Source: Jeotgalibacillus aurantiacus
GTDB lineage: Bacteria; Bacillota; Bacilli; Bacillales; Jeotgalibacillaceae
DNA length: 64,000 bases
Reading direction: 5' to 3'
Assembly (NCBI RefSeq): GCF_020595125.1
Contig: NZ_JACNMS010000001.1
Location: 930,001 to 994,000, forward strand
Shown: in pieces, positions 8,048-16,561 of the stretch
Position numbering within the stretch: the stretch's first letter is position 1
How the letters are laid out: every line of letters starts with the position of its first letter
The notes under the pieces: generated by a model
Told to the model about the DNA's origin: nothing
What the model saw: only the letters and a program-made list of their open reading frames with translations
The model's database searches: none
Translations under genes and position numbers: made by a program

Positions 8048-8062
8048 TCGGGAGGCACACAT

Positions 8063-9025
8063 ATGAGAAGCGAGGAAGTGTATGAGAGATTGACGCAGTG
8101 GGTTGAGGATAACCGCTCCCATACAATGCTTGGGGAAACCGCCAAATATATTCCGGCGCTTGCGAATCAGGACCCCAATCAGCTTGGGATCTGTATCATG
8201 GATTATGACGGGGATACCTATACTGCCGGAGACAGCGATGTGAAATTCACGCTTCAAAGTGTGTCTAAAATCATCAGTTTTGTGGCGCTCTGTCATTTTA
8301 GAGGGCTTGATTTTGTGCTCGATAAAGTGGATGTGGAGCCGACAGGTGAATCGTTCAATTCCATTATCCCTTTTGAAATCCACCGGCCGGGAAAGCCGTT
8401 TAATCCGCTGATTAATGCTGGTGCGATCACCGTTGCCTCGATGCTTCCGGGTGATACGGTCGGGGAAAAATATGAGCGTTTTCTCTTATTTGTCGAAGGG
8501 ATGATTGGTCATCAGCTTGAGCTCGATCAGGCGGTTTATGAATCTGAATGGCAGACCGCCCACCGGAACCGCGCGCTTGCTTATTATTTGAAAGAATCGA
8601 AGCTTTTGGATCTGGACGTGGAGGAAGCACTCGATATTTATATCAGGCTTTGTGCGATCTGTATTACCCTTGAGGATCTTGCGAAAATCGGACTGGTGAT
8701 TGCACACGACGGCTACGATCCCGTTGAGAAACGGCAGATTTTCAGCAGTGATGTGGCGCGGATTGCAAAGGTATTGATGGTGACATGCGGGATGTATAAT
8801 TCATCCGGAAAATTTGCTGCGCACGTCGGGATCCCTGCTAAAAGTGGTGTGTCAGGCGGGATTTTAGCGTCCGTTCCGCCAAAATGGCATTCACCGGAAA
8901 AAGCGTTTCGCAAAGGCTGCGGCATTGCTGTGTTCAGCCCCGCGATTGATAAAAACGGAAACAGCGCAGCTGGTACGATGCTATTGCGTCAGATTTCCGA
9001 GGCATGGGATTTTAGTATTTTCTGA
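8063..9025 (+). CDS. glsA: Glutaminase A
   Basis: Hydrolyses L-glutamine to glutamate and ammonia in the cytoplasm. 320 residues, close to the usual bacterial glutaminase length (about 305-330). The serine beta-lactamase-like active site is visible as SVSK (Ser66, Lys69), with NAGAI near residue 117, the conserved CGMYNSSG segment near 246 and the KSGVSGG motif near 262-268. The start follows GGGAGGCACACAT. It lies 15 bp after the acetyltransferase gene, and no recognisable terminator follows in the repeat-containing gap. A glutaminase in this position is not part of the usual wal neighbourhood and looks like an insertion between yycJ and htrA. Confidence 0.93.
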   Translation: MRSEEVYERLTQWVEDNRSHTMLGETAKYIPALANQDPNQLGICIMDYDGDTYTAGDSDVKFTLQSVSKIISFVALCHFRGLDFVLDKVDVEPTGESFNSIIPFEIHRPGKPFNPLINAGAITVASMLPGDTVGEKYERFLLFVEGMIGHQLELDQAVYESEWQTAHRNRALAYYLKESKLLDLDVEEALDIYIRLCAICITLEDLAKIGLVIAHDGYDPVEKRQIFSSDVARIAKVLMVTCGMYNSSGKFAAHVGIPAKSGVSGGILASVPPKWHSPEKAFRKGCGIAVFSPAIDKNGNSAAGTMLLRQISEAWDFSIF

Positions 9026-9076
9026 GGAGGGCTGCTGCGGTGGCCTTTTTTTGGTGGGGTGCGGTGAGTGTGCGGC

Positions 9077-9265
9077 ATTCCATCACTGCGGTGAATGATT
9101 CAGGCTTTTTGAGATTTTAATTCAGGCTGTTGAAAATGGAATTCCTTCTTTCTGGATTGTCATTCCTTCACTCGCCCGATTGCGTCTGCTTTTCCCTTCG
9201 TTTCAAGGTTTGAATCCCTCCACTGCTGATCAGAATTCCTTCTTTTGAAAAAATCATTCCTTCAA
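9077..9265. repeat. 21-bp-period intergenic array, core ATTCCTTC
   Basis: Core words begin at 9077, 9098, 9120, 9141, 9162, then after two weak units at about 9214, 9235 and 9256; spacings are 21 or 22. The words are ATTCCATC, ATTCAGGC, ATTCAGGC, ATTCCTTC, ATTCCTTC and so on. It fills the gap between glsA and a convergent gene; no coding sequence is seen. Confidence 0.75.
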
Positions 9266-9281
9266 ACCACCGGCCCCATTT

Positions 9282-9311
9282 AAAAAACGCCCGGCGCTTC
9301 AGCCGGACGTT
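9282..9311 (-). terminator. Intrinsic terminator after the redoxin gene
   Basis: Minus strand stem AACGTCCGGC with GCCGGGCGTT followed by TTTT; arms at 9302-9311 and 9286-9295. It begins within 3 bp of the redoxin stop codon. Confidence 0.8.
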
Positions 9312-9313
9312 CA

Positions 9314-9910
9314 TCAGATTTCACCCATCATTTCAATCATCATATCCTGATCCATCGGCCCCATCAGCTTGCGCTGGATGATGCCGTCCTCGTCGATTAA
9401 ATACGTGGTCGGGATCGAATAAGCCTGAAATTCTTCGCCGAGCAGGCCTGTATCGTCAAGTAGAATAGGGAACGTGAGCTCATAATCCTCTACAAAACTG
9501 CGCACCTTATCCATCCCGTTATCCTTACTCGTTAGGTTAACCGCTAAAACTTCAACGTTCTGCTCTTTGGCCATCCCTTCATAATAATCCTGCATGTGCG
9601 GCATTTCAGCCATACATGGCGGACACCAGGTTGCCCAGAAATTGAGAATGATCTTTTTGCCACGAAGATCCTTCAGCGCAATGATGTCACCATCCAGTGT
9701 TGATGCCTGAACATCCGGAACGGGCTGACCTTCCTTCAGTGCACCTGTTGACTCAACAGGCTGGGCCGTTTCATTGTCAGCGGGCATCACAGCATACTGC
9801 TCCATCAATGCCTGCCGCTCCTCTCGTTCTTTCTGATCATTTATTACATTTATAATAAGTAACGCCACAAGTACGCCTACCCCCGCAAGCGCAATGATAC
9901 GTGGAATCAT
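9314..9910 (-). CDS. Membrane-anchored TlpA/ResA-like thiol-disulfide oxidoreductase
   Basis: 198 residues: one N-terminal membrane helix (residues 3-22), a charged linker, then a thioredoxin-like domain (about 60-195) with active site WCPPC (Cys96, Cys99), the usual motif of extracytoplasmic reductases such as ResA and StoA. The segment IPTTYLIDEDG supplies the cis-Pro loop. It probably reduces disulfides on the outer face of the membrane, for example during cytochrome c maturation, but no haem-lyase genes are nearby. It overlaps the upstream membrane-protein gene by 4 bp (ATGA), implying a two-gene unit in which the partner may supply electrons or an anchor. Confidence 0.85.
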   Translation of the reverse strand: MIPRIIALAGVGVLVALLIINVINDQKEREERQALMEQYAVMPADNETAQPVESTGALKEGQPVPDVQASTLDGDIIALKDLRGKKIILNFWATWCPPCMAEMPHMQDYYEGMAKEQNVEVLAVNLTSKDNGMDKVRSFVEDYELTFPILLDDTGLLGEEFQAYSIPTTYLIDEDGIIQRKLMGPMDQDMMIEMMGEI

Positions 9911-10482
9911 ACTCTTTCCCTCCTTCGATACAGCACAAATACCACAAGACTGAACAGCCAGCTGTAAACCAGTCCCTCAGTATAAAAATCTCCATTTACC
10001 AAAACCGTCACCCATTGAAAAATAAGGATGGCGACTAGCATATATCCATTTAAAAAGCGGTTTTCTTTAGGCCAGATGAGCACGAATAGGACCAGAAAAA
10101 CCCCTGCCAAAAGCGCATCCGGCACGGTTGCAGCGGTCTGAATCATCTTAGCCGCTTCAAGAACAGTGAGTAGCACGAGCCAGGCCGGAAAAAGCAGGCC
10201 GCTGATCTGCGCATGCTTTTTGCTGTAAAAGAAGAGCTGAATCAAAACGGCTAAGACAGCCAGCCGCAATCCCCACTCTCCTCCGTTATAATAGAGCACA
10301 GCCATCGGTGTCTGCCGCACATAATCAAAATAAATCACAATACTTGAAAACTTCCAGACCAGCACAAACGTAAAAAACAAATTCGAAACCGTCGATGCCA
10401 GCTGACGATCCACCCGCCTCATCGACCACCAGGCTACTGTAAATGCGATTAGAAGGCTGACCTGAGTCGACGAAATAATCAA
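9907..10482 (-). CDS. Polytopic membrane protein of unknown function, paired with a redoxin
   Basis: I do not recognise the family. The 191-residue frame from a TTG start encodes about six hydrophobic helices with a basic C-terminal tail (YRRRERV). The frame stays open upstream through E-W-Y-N-I-G-A-L, which looks like genuine N-terminal protein sequence; the codon before it, ATC at 10506-10504, is 8 nt from a perfect AGGAGGAGG (10523-10515), whereas the TTG has a poor site. An ATG at 10511 is out of frame and gives only ten codons ending on the TTG. The true start may thus be non-canonical, or the gene may carry a start-codon mutation. It is coupled to the redoxin gene downstream. Confidence 0.65.
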   Translation of the reverse strand: MIISSTQVSLLIAFTVAWWSMRRVDRQLASTVSNLFFTFVLVWKFSSIVIYFDYVRQTPMAVLYYNGGEWGLRLAVLAVLIQLFFYSKKHAQISGLLFPAWLVLLTVLEAAKMIQTAATVPDALLAGVFLVLFVLIWPKENRFLNGYMLVAILIFQWVTVLVNGDFYTEGLVYSWLFSLVVFVLYRRRERV

Positions 10483-10599
10483 TGCTCCAATATTATACCA
10501 CTCGATCCCATACCCCTCCTCCTATTTCCCCTCCTATCAGTCTACTTCATTGTGCCCGAAAATAAACCGAATTTGCAGGATGTCACAAAGGTTTTGGAA

Positions 10600-10790
10600 A
10601 TAGGAAAGGTGGAAGCAGGTGTTAAGAGACGTACAAACTGGACTGTCCTCGACGAAGATAAAAGAAACATGGAAAGCGCAGCGATCCGATGTTGACTTAT
10701 CGAACGAGAGGACGGATGTGTTTGCTAGTCCCTGTCTGCCGGAGCTGGACCAAGAAAAGCGAAGGCGCCTTGCTCAGCCCTGACCGAATC
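10600..10790. repeat. Family B inverted-repeat element, solitary copy
   Basis: Contains the family words AAGATAAAAGAAACA and GATGTTGACTTATCGAA with flanking arms (GAGACGTACAAACT... and ...GTTTGCTAGTCCCT) and ends CGGAGCTGGACCAAGAAAAGCG, as do the tandem copies at 17.4-18.0 kb. The start of another truncated copy (AAGCGAAGGCGCC) follows. It occupies most of the gap upstream of the membrane-protein gene; no coding sequence. Confidence 0.75.
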
Positions 10791-10801
10791 TCACCGCCAT
10801 C

Positions 10802-10843
10802 TAAAAAAAGTGTGGACGGAATGGACCGTCCACACTTTTTTAT
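10802..10843. terminator. Bidirectional terminator at the end of the carboxymuconolactone decarboxylase-family gene
   Basis: AAAAGTGTGGACGG pairs with CCGTCCACACTTTT around a 6-nt loop, with A and T runs on both sides. The right side overlaps the TAA stop of the leftward gene. Confidence 0.88.
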
Positions 10844-11187
10844 CGTTCTCTGAATTGCTTCAACAGCTCGAGGCCCATGGTTACACCGTGACTCATTGCA
10901 GAGCCGCCTCCGTAAGCTGCAGCCACCATCATCGTTTCGTGAATCTGCTGATCGGTGCAGTCATGCGCAACGCACTGGTCCATATGAAAGGCGATGCTGG
11001 ATTCATCTCCATCCTTGATCGCGATGGCGAGTGCCATTAAATGCTTTTGCGAACGATCAATAGTTCCGCTTTCGAAAACTTTCCCTGTAAAGCGGTTATA
11101 TTCACTGATTGCATCCGGTAGAGTTTCATGTACTTCTTTAACGCCATTTCTATATCTCTCCAGAATTTTTTCTCCGTTTAGATTCAT
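10840..11187 (-). CDS. Carboxymuconolactone decarboxylase (AhpD-like) family protein
   Basis: 115 residues with the helical CMD fold: KHLMALAIAI, then FHMDQCVAHDCTDQQI and a C-terminal helix rich in Ala/Gly (MVAAAYGGGSAMSH). AhpD relatives use a CxxC plus His for peroxide-linked redox; here the two cysteines are C-V-A-H-D-C (CX4C), so a peroxidase-reductase role is doubtful and the function is unknown. The start ATG has GGAGG 11 bases upstream. It is a single gene flanked by repeats and a bidirectional terminator, between yycJ and the redoxin pair. Confidence 0.75.
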   Translation of the reverse strand: MNLNGEKILERYRNGVKEVHETLPDAISEYNRFTGKVFESGTIDRSQKHLMALAIAIKDGDESSIAFHMDQCVAHDCTDQQIHETMMVAAAYGGGSAMSHGVTMGLELLKQFRER

Positions 11188-11350
11188 GTTATCATGCCTC
11201 CAATAAATTCAATATTATGCCATTCCTTCTCAGGCTATATCATAAACCCTTGAATGTGCTGTCTGATTTACTGGCTTGACGTTTCTCAGCACGGAAAATG
11301 CTCTATTTCAGCAGCTTGTGCAATGCGTTTATTGTAAAATGCAGATACCA

Positions 11351-11470
11351 CTTGGTCACATTTGCCGCCAGCCTGGACACTTAAAGATGGTGTTTGGTCA
11401 CATTCTACGTCAGCTTGGTCACTTACGCCTTTAACTTGACCACTTTTGTGCTTTATTTGGTCACTTTCAT
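11351..11470. repeat. 21-bp-period intergenic array, core CTTGGTCACTTT
   Basis: Six units with core GG/GA at 11354, 11375, 11396, 11417, 11438 and 11459: five spacings of exactly 21. Same core word as the arrays at 4.7 and 18.0 kb, but inter-core sequences differ. A GC-rich hairpin CCCGGC...GCCGGG (about 11476-11493) follows immediately, as after the arrays at 4.5 and 9.2 kb. Confidence 0.88.
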
Positions 11471-11526
11471 GAAAAACCCGGCGCAGGCCGGGGCTTTTGA
11501 TGATTTTGGCTAACAGATCCCGTCAG

Positions 11527-11665
11527 CCGAACGATGCGAAAAGTCCCAACCTTGCGAACTTCGACTAAAATCTGATGAAAGTCTCCGGGAATTCTGTGAA
11601 CCTCACCCCATATCTTGCGAAACACACGCAACATTCCGCAAAACTCGCTCAAAATCCTGCGAACC
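11527..11665. repeat. 21-bp-period intergenic array, core CTTGCGAAC
   Basis: Core GCGAA-like words at 11554, 11575, 11596, 11617, 11638 and 11659 (five spacings of 21), with two irregular words before them (11527, 11536). A second core type directly beside the CTTGGTCACTTT array in the same gap. No gene is seen between yycJ and the AhpD-like gene. Confidence 0.85.
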
Positions 11666-11683
11666 TACCCCCACCAACTAAAA

Positions 11684-11720
11684 AGCGCCTGTGCCATTGA
11701 TCAAAAATGGCACAGGCGCT
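11684..11720 (-). terminator. Intrinsic terminator after yycJ
   Basis: Perfect 15-bp stem AGCGCCTGTGCCATT (11684-11698) with AATGGCACAGGCGCT (11706-11720), 7-nt loop, 8 bp past the yycJ stop codon. The run after the stem on the minus strand is only TTTT. Confidence 0.82.
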
Positions 11721-11728
11721 CCGTCCCC

Positions 11729-12529
11729 CTAGACAATTTTATAAAGCTCGGTCGGGATTGAGGCATCGGTATCGTACAGGTCGAATGTGTCTCCGACGCG
11801 CACACCGCAGCTTTCGAGTGTCTGAGTGACGCTCATGCGTGCGAGGTCTTTCATGTTGTTGTCTTTTGAGAGATGGGACAGGTAGATGCGTTTGGTGTTG
11901 TCGCTGAATACTTCGCTCATGGCAATGGCTGCGTCTTCATTGGAGACGTGTCCAACGTCGCTCAAGATGCGGCGTTTGACGCTCCATGGATAGCGGCCCA
12001 TGCGGAGCATGCCGACGTCGTGGTTGCTTTCAAAGACGTAAGTATCCGCTCCTTTAATGATGCCTTTCATGCGGTCGCTGACGTAGCCTGTGTCGGTCAT
12101 GACGACGAGTTTTTTGCCGTCCTGATGAAAGACGTAAAACATCGGCTCTGCTGCGTCGTGTGAAACACCGAATGATTCGATATCGAGACCGCCGAAGGAT
12201 TTCACTGTTTCCATCGGAAAGATGAATTTCTGATCGGTTTGAACGTTTCCGATCAGGGGTTCCATCGCGTTCCATGTTTTTTCGTTTGCGTAAATGGGCA
12301 GCTTATAGCGGCGGGCTAATACGCCAAGCCCTTTAATATGATCACTATGTTCATGGGTGACCAGGATTCCGCTCAGGCGGTCAGCGGAGCGCCCGATTTT
12401 GTCAAATAGGCCCTCCATCTGCTTTCCGCTTAAGCCGGCATCGACCAGGAAGGAATGCTCTTCTGTTTCAATATAGATCGCATTTCCTGTACTGCCGCTT
12501 GCAAGTACACTCATGTGCATTGTCATCAT
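11729..12529 (-). CDS. walJ: Metallo-beta-lactamase-fold nuclease YycJ/WalJ
   Basis: 266 residues; MBL-fold hydrolase with the metal motif THEHSDH (His59, His61, Asp63, His64) and downstream metal ligands in GVSHDA, MTDTG and YLSHLS. It is the last gene of the wal operon; family members are linked to DNA end processing and to coordination of cell division with replication. Three ATG codons lie near the start; the first has GGAGTG six bases upstream and is used. It begins 3 bp after the yycI stop and is followed by a strong stem-loop, so the operon ends here without htrA. Confidence 0.93.
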   Translation of the reverse strand: MMTMHMSVLASGSTGNAIYIETEEHSFLVDAGLSGKQMEGLFDKIGRSADRLSGILVTHEHSDHIKGLGVLARRYKLPIYANEKTWNAMEPLIGNVQTDQKFIFPMETVKSFGGLDIESFGVSHDAAEPMFYVFHQDGKKLVVMTDTGYVSDRMKGIIKGADTYVFESNHDVGMLRMGRYPWSVKRRILSDVGHVSNEDAAIAMSEVFSDNTKRIYLSHLSKDNNMKDLARMSVTQTLESCGVRVGDTFDLYDTDASIPTELYKIV

Positions 12530-12532
12530 GCT

Positions 12533-13402
12533 TCACTCCGTTGATTCGTCGTTTTCCTGTTCATCGAGCTGGTCAAAGTCCATGTTGACCTGGCTCATAT
12601 CATAAATGTTGTCGTCAACGGCATTGATAAACAGGTCCCGTTGACTGCCTTCTTCATTTTCGATCGTCATTTTATACGTTGGTGTCAGTACCTGAACGTC
12701 ACCCGTTACGCTGTCATCATTATTTCCGGCCTGCAAAAATGAAGGAAAATAGCCGATCTCCAGATCTGTAACCCGTGAGTTGGCTTCTACATTACCAGAA
12801 CCATAAAATGTCTCAAGCGCATCTCCCGGCGTAATCAGTTCCTGCTCAGATGAGAAGGGTTCAAGCGATGTTAAATAGGTCTGTGTGTAAGCTACGGCCT
12901 GCTGCTGTTCATTCAGCGTCACGACCAGCTGGGCATTGACATTATAGTACAGTTCATTATCTTCGTAGACCTGAAAATAAACAAGCTCGTTTTCTTCTTC
13001 ACGATAATCCCAGAACCGGTACTGCTCTCCGTAGAGGACAAATTCCTCTAACAGTTCGGTCACTTCTTCAGGATTTTCCGGATCCTCAATATCAACTGGG
13101 GTGTTCAGGTTCGACTCCAGAATACGGTTGTTGCGGACATTTGCATTTTGACCTTGAAGATTCGATGCTTCTTCTGCTGAAAAACGGTAGGATTCTGCAT
13201 TTAAATAAGCTTTGCTGTCATCCAGATCGGGCAGTTCATTACTAATCGTAATGTTTTCCTCTTCAATCTGTTCAGCAATGGAAAGCTGAGGCAGCTGGCT
13301 GTTTTGTGTGTCCTGATATTTCTGTAAAAACAGGAAGAATAGAAAAATGTCCAGAATGAGAAAGACCACGATAAAAATGGTTTTTGTTTTACTCCAATCC
13401 AA
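12533..13402 (-). CDS. yycI: WalK-regulating membrane protein YycI
   Basis: 289 residues: a short cytoplasmic start (DWSKTK), a single membrane helix (about 8-26), then a large extracellular domain with the YycH/YycI fold. In B. subtilis YycI and YycH bind the sensor kinase WalK in the membrane and damp its activity. The start is a TTG at 13402 preceded by GGAGGGGATCCGA; starts further upstream would run through the end of yycH and lack support. The gene start lies 14 bp inside the yycH reading frame, so the two are translationally coupled. Length is near the B. subtilis protein (280). Confidence 0.9.
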   Translation of the reverse strand: MDWSKTKTIFIVVFLILDIFLFFLFLQKYQDTQNSQLPQLSIAEQIEEENITISNELPDLDDSKAYLNAESYRFSAEEASNLQGQNANVRNNRILESNLNTPVDIEDPENPEEVTELLEEFVLYGEQYRFWDYREEENELVYFQVYEDNELYYNVNAQLVVTLNEQQQAVAYTQTYLTSLEPFSSEQELITPGDALETFYGSGNVEANSRVTDLEIGYFPSFLQAGNNDDSVTGDVQVLTPTYKMTIENEEGSQRDLFINAVDDNIYDMSQVNMDFDQLDEQENDESTE

Positions 13403-14711
13403 TCGGATCCCCTCCTCCCTGCTCCGGAACACGTTTCCATACGCCATCATATTTGTAATACCAGGACGGATCAAGTGTATAAGTCAGTGCATTTTGAGAG
13501 TCCCTGATCATTCTGTAGGCAGGTGTGACGTCTTCTAACAGCTCAGGCTCATAGTTTTCTTCTCGTGACTCAATCTGACTAATGACATCAAGACCCGGCT
13601 GCAGTGTTTTCGTTGCTGATTCGGTTGGTAACGGGAATTGTGTCTGAAGGAATGAGCGGCTGTATTTATGAATAATGGTGCTTCCCCATTCCTGATTGAT
13701 CTCTGAAACTCCATCCTCACTAAAGATCGGAACTCCGCCTATGTGCATGCGGTACGTTACTTGCTGGTTCATTGGATCAAGGTTTGCAAGATAGTAGTCA
13801 CCTGTCCAACCGCTGTGATCATTGACAAAACGGCGGCTGTTTGTAATCAGTTCAGTCGCATCAATGACCGTGGCTTCATCAGAGGTGAGGTTTACAAAAC
13901 TGATCATGTTGGTGTTGTTATTGACCTCAAGCAGGTTTGAATTATCGACATACTGCTCTCTGGATGAAGCAAGTGAATTATAGTTGATATCATCCGGGTT
14001 TGAAAACAGTGCCTGCCTGAACAGTTCAATATCAATCCGTTCCATCCGGTAACCGTATTGCTGAGGTGTGAGACGATTAGCCGGAACAAATATCGAACGT
14101 CTTCCTGTGTCATAGCGGGCATAAGCCATATATTTCTCAGGTGCAGGAAGCACAATATCCCGGTTTATCGCTGCAAGACTGTCACGATCGACACGTGATT
14201 CATACACAACCCTATTTTCGTAGTGAACAAAATAAACGGTAAAGGTAGACTCGTCCCTCGCAGCGACATCAATGACGATTCTGTTGAAGCTGTCCTGCGG
14301 CAGATTGCTGTCTTCAAAACGCAGGACATCTCTGTACGTGTTAAATGGAACGCTGACCGGAAACACGACTTCGATCCGGTTCGGACCATGAACAAGATTT
14401 AAGAATTCCTCTTCATTTAGAGATGTGTTCTGGCGTATGCTGAAGATGCTCCAGTCGCTCATTTGACTCAGCAGGGTTTCTACTTCACTGGAAGCAGAAG
14501 CTCCATAGACGGCTTCCTCTTCATGCACAAGAAATCTGAGCGGCTTGATCAGATCATCAATATCCCGCTCTTCACTGATCGCCACATCAATCGTTGTAGG
14601 TGCTTCAAACGTTTCGGTAGATGGCTGGTACGACCAGACATTCCATGTCAACAGACCACTTAAGACTACGAGCAGTGTCAGTAAGATTGATTTAAATAAT
14701 TCGATCCTCAT
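13389..14711 (-). CDS. yycH: WalK-regulating membrane protein YycH
   Basis: 440 residues with one N-terminal membrane helix (about 8-26, FKSILLTLLVVLSGLLTW) and a large extracellular part. Partner of YycI in the WalK inhibitory complex. The ATG at 14711 is preferred because it forms an ATGA overlap with the walK stop and gives the conserved beginning (M)xxExxKSILL; an ATG two codons upstream is possible. Acidic, proline-poor extracellular sequence with many Asn/Thr is typical for this rapidly diverging family, so identification rests mostly on position, topology and the N-terminal motif. Confidence 0.92.
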   Translation of the reverse strand: MRIELFKSILLTLLVVLSGLLTWNVWSYQPSTETFEAPTTIDVAISEERDIDDLIKPLRFLVHEEEAVYGASASSEVETLLSQMSDWSIFSIRQNTSLNEEEFLNLVHGPNRIEVVFPVSVPFNTYRDVLRFEDSNLPQDSFNRIVIDVAARDESTFTVYFVHYENRVVYESRVDRDSLAAINRDIVLPAPEKYMAYARYDTGRRSIFVPANRLTPQQYGYRMERIDIELFRQALFSNPDDINYNSLASSREQYVDNSNLLEVNNNTNMISFVNLTSDEATVIDATELITNSRRFVNDHSGWTGDYYLANLDPMNQQVTYRMHIGGVPIFSEDGVSEINQEWGSTIIHKYSRSFLQTQFPLPTESATKTLQPGLDVISQIESREENYEPELLEDVTPAYRMIRDSQNALTYTLDPSWYYKYDGVWKRVPEQGGGDPIGLE

Positions 14712-16555
14712 GACCATTCATCCTCACTTGTTGGGTCATACGGCAGCGTGAAGTAAATGGTTGTGCCTCTTCCTTCCACACTTGATGCCCAGATTCGTCC
14801 TTCATGGGCGGTGATCATTTCCTTGGCAATCGCAAGACCGAGCCCTGTACCGCCAAGCTGTCTCGTCCTTGCTTTATCTACACGATAAAAACGTTCGAAA
14901 ATATTTTTCAGGTTTTCACGCGGAATGCCGACGCCCTGATCGGATACGCTGACGACCATTTCCTTTTCACGCTCTTTCAGCTCCACTTTAAAACGGATCT
15001 GTCCACCCTCAGGTGAATACTTCAGCGCATTGGAGATGATGTTATCAAGCACCTGCGTCATTTTATCAGTATCAATTTCAACATACACCGGCTCCTGTGG
15101 AAGCTTCGTTTTAAACGTAACGTTTTGAGAACGTCCCATATCAAAACGGTCGATAATCCGCTGATAAAAGTTGATAAAGTTCACGAATTCTTTATTCAGT
15201 CGGTAATCCCGGCTGTCCATTTTAGATAATTGAAGAAGGTCGTTGACAAGCCGGATCATCCGCTCGGTTTCCGTCTGGGTCACCTCAAGGAAATGAGGGG
15301 CAATCTCCTGGTCCTGCCACGCGCCTTCTGATAAGGCTTCCAAATAGCTTCGCATCGTTGTAAGCGGCGTGCGCAGCTCGTGGGATACGTTCGCTACAAA
15401 TTCCCGGCGCTCTGCATCGATTTTTTCCTGCTCGGTAATATCATGCAGCACGGTAATCAGACCGTTTACAAAGCCTGTTTCCTTTTGAATCACCGAGAAG
15501 TTTGCACGTAAAATATACGGCTTAGCGTCCGTTCCAAAGTTTAAAATGAGGGAATCTGTCTGAGTAGACAGGTCATCGACCGAATACTCCTCTTCGATGC
15601 CAAGCACTTCAGGCAGCGACATCGACAGCACTGTTTCACGTGAAACATTCAGCATGGCAGCAGCCGGATCATTGATCAAAATAACTCTTCCGCGGCGATC
15701 TGTTGCGATTACCCCGTCTGTCATGTAACTGAGGACTGAGGACAGCTTTCTCCGCTCTGCTTCAGTCGTCGCTCTCGCTTCCTGAAGCCTTTTTGTTAAA
15801 TTGTTAAAGGTGATCGCGAGCTGACCGATTTCATCATGACCATACACCTTTACTTTTCGCGAAAAATTCCCTTTTGCCATATCGACCGCATGGCTTCTCA
15901 TGGCGGCAATAGGACGGGTAATGGTCTGGGCGAGCAGTACACCCAGGATCGCTGTGATAACAAGAGAAATAGCGGTTCCTCCTGCGAGAATCCCGTTAAT
16001 CTCATCCATCTGCTCATAGACATTTTCAATCTGTGATTTGACCCAGATGACCCCGATTTTTTCACCCTGATCCGTAATAATCGGCTGGGCAAGCACCCAG
16101 ACGCGGTTACCCTGATCCATATACGTTTCTTCCTGTTGAAGATCCGTATCATTGGAAAGAATCTCCCGTACCTGTTCGTTGCTCGTTGTCCGCTGTCCGA
16201 CAATCGACTGGTTACTGTCATCTGATGTTCCTAAAATACGGCTTCTTGTATCAATTATTTGTACTTCTTCAATGTCTTCAGAATTAAGTCCACCCAGCAG
16301 TTGGCGGATGGACTGTTGCAGTGTCGGCTCATCTTCTGACCGGTTTCCGGAAAGGCTGCTGCTGATTTCCTGCGCAACCGTGTATTCCAGAGGATCAAGA
16401 CGGTCCACAACTGAATTCTTAAAGTTTTCAATCAGCGTATCCTCGAGCTCCCGCACAAAGTATACGCCGATGATTTGCATCGCTAATGCAATAAGAAGTA
16501 CATAAATCAATACAAACTTTAAATGTATTGATTGAAAAAAATTGACCTTCCTCAT
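14708..16555 (-). CDS. walK: Essential cell-wall sensor histidine kinase WalK (YycG)
   Basis: 615 residues. Order: TM1 (about 11-32), extracellular sensor domain of the Cache type (33-188), TM2 (189-210), HAMP (about 211-263), PAS (about 268-375), HisKA with phospho-accepting His392 in SHELRTPL, and the ATPase domain ending with GTGLGLAIAKEM. It phosphorylates WalR to set autolysin and wall-metabolism gene expression. The start ATG follows CAGGAGTAGGATTGA, 6 bp after the walR stop. A perfect parS site lies inside the PAS coding region (residues 304-308, VSRET). Confidence 0.97.
   Translation of the reverse strand: MRKVNFFQSIHLKFVLIYVLLIALAMQIIGVYFVRELEDTLIENFKNSVVDRLDPLEYTVAQEISSSLSGNRSEDEPTLQQSIRQLLGGLNSEDIEEVQIIDTRSRILGTSDDSNQSIVGQRTTSNEQVREILSNDTDLQQEETYMDQGNRVWVLAQPIITDQGEKIGVIWVKSQIENVYEQMDEINGILAGGTAISLVITAILGVLLAQTITRPIAAMRSHAVDMAKGNFSRKVKVYGHDEIGQLAITFNNLTKRLQEARATTEAERRKLSSVLSYMTDGVIATDRRGRVILINDPAAAMLNVSRETVLSMSLPEVLGIEEEYSVDDLSTQTDSLILNFGTDAKPYILRANFSVIQKETGFVNGLITVLHDITEQEKIDAERREFVANVSHELRTPLTTMRSYLEALSEGAWQDQEIAPHFLEVTQTETERMIRLVNDLLQLSKMDSRDYRLNKEFVNFINFYQRIIDRFDMGRSQNVTFKTKLPQEPVYVEIDTDKMTQVLDNIISNALKYSPEGGQIRFKVELKEREKEMVVSVSDQGVGIPRENLKNIFERFYRVDKARTRQLGGTGLGLAIAKEMITAHEGRIWASSVEGRGTTIYFTLPYDPTSEDEWS
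15632..15647. promoter_or_regulatory. parS centromere site (ParB/Spo0J loading site)
   Basis: TGTTTCACGTGAAACA, a perfect 16-bp palindrome identical to the bacterial parS consensus TGTTNCACGTGAAACA. It lies within walK, about 34 kb from oriC. From memory, B. subtilis also has a parS in yycG, so the location may be conserved. Confidence 0.93.
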
Positions 16556-16561
16556 TCAATC

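Noticed and set aside
10509-10511. ATG at 10511 as the start of the membrane protein
   Set aside because: It is out of frame and reaches a stop after ten codons; listed only as a possible leader peptide.
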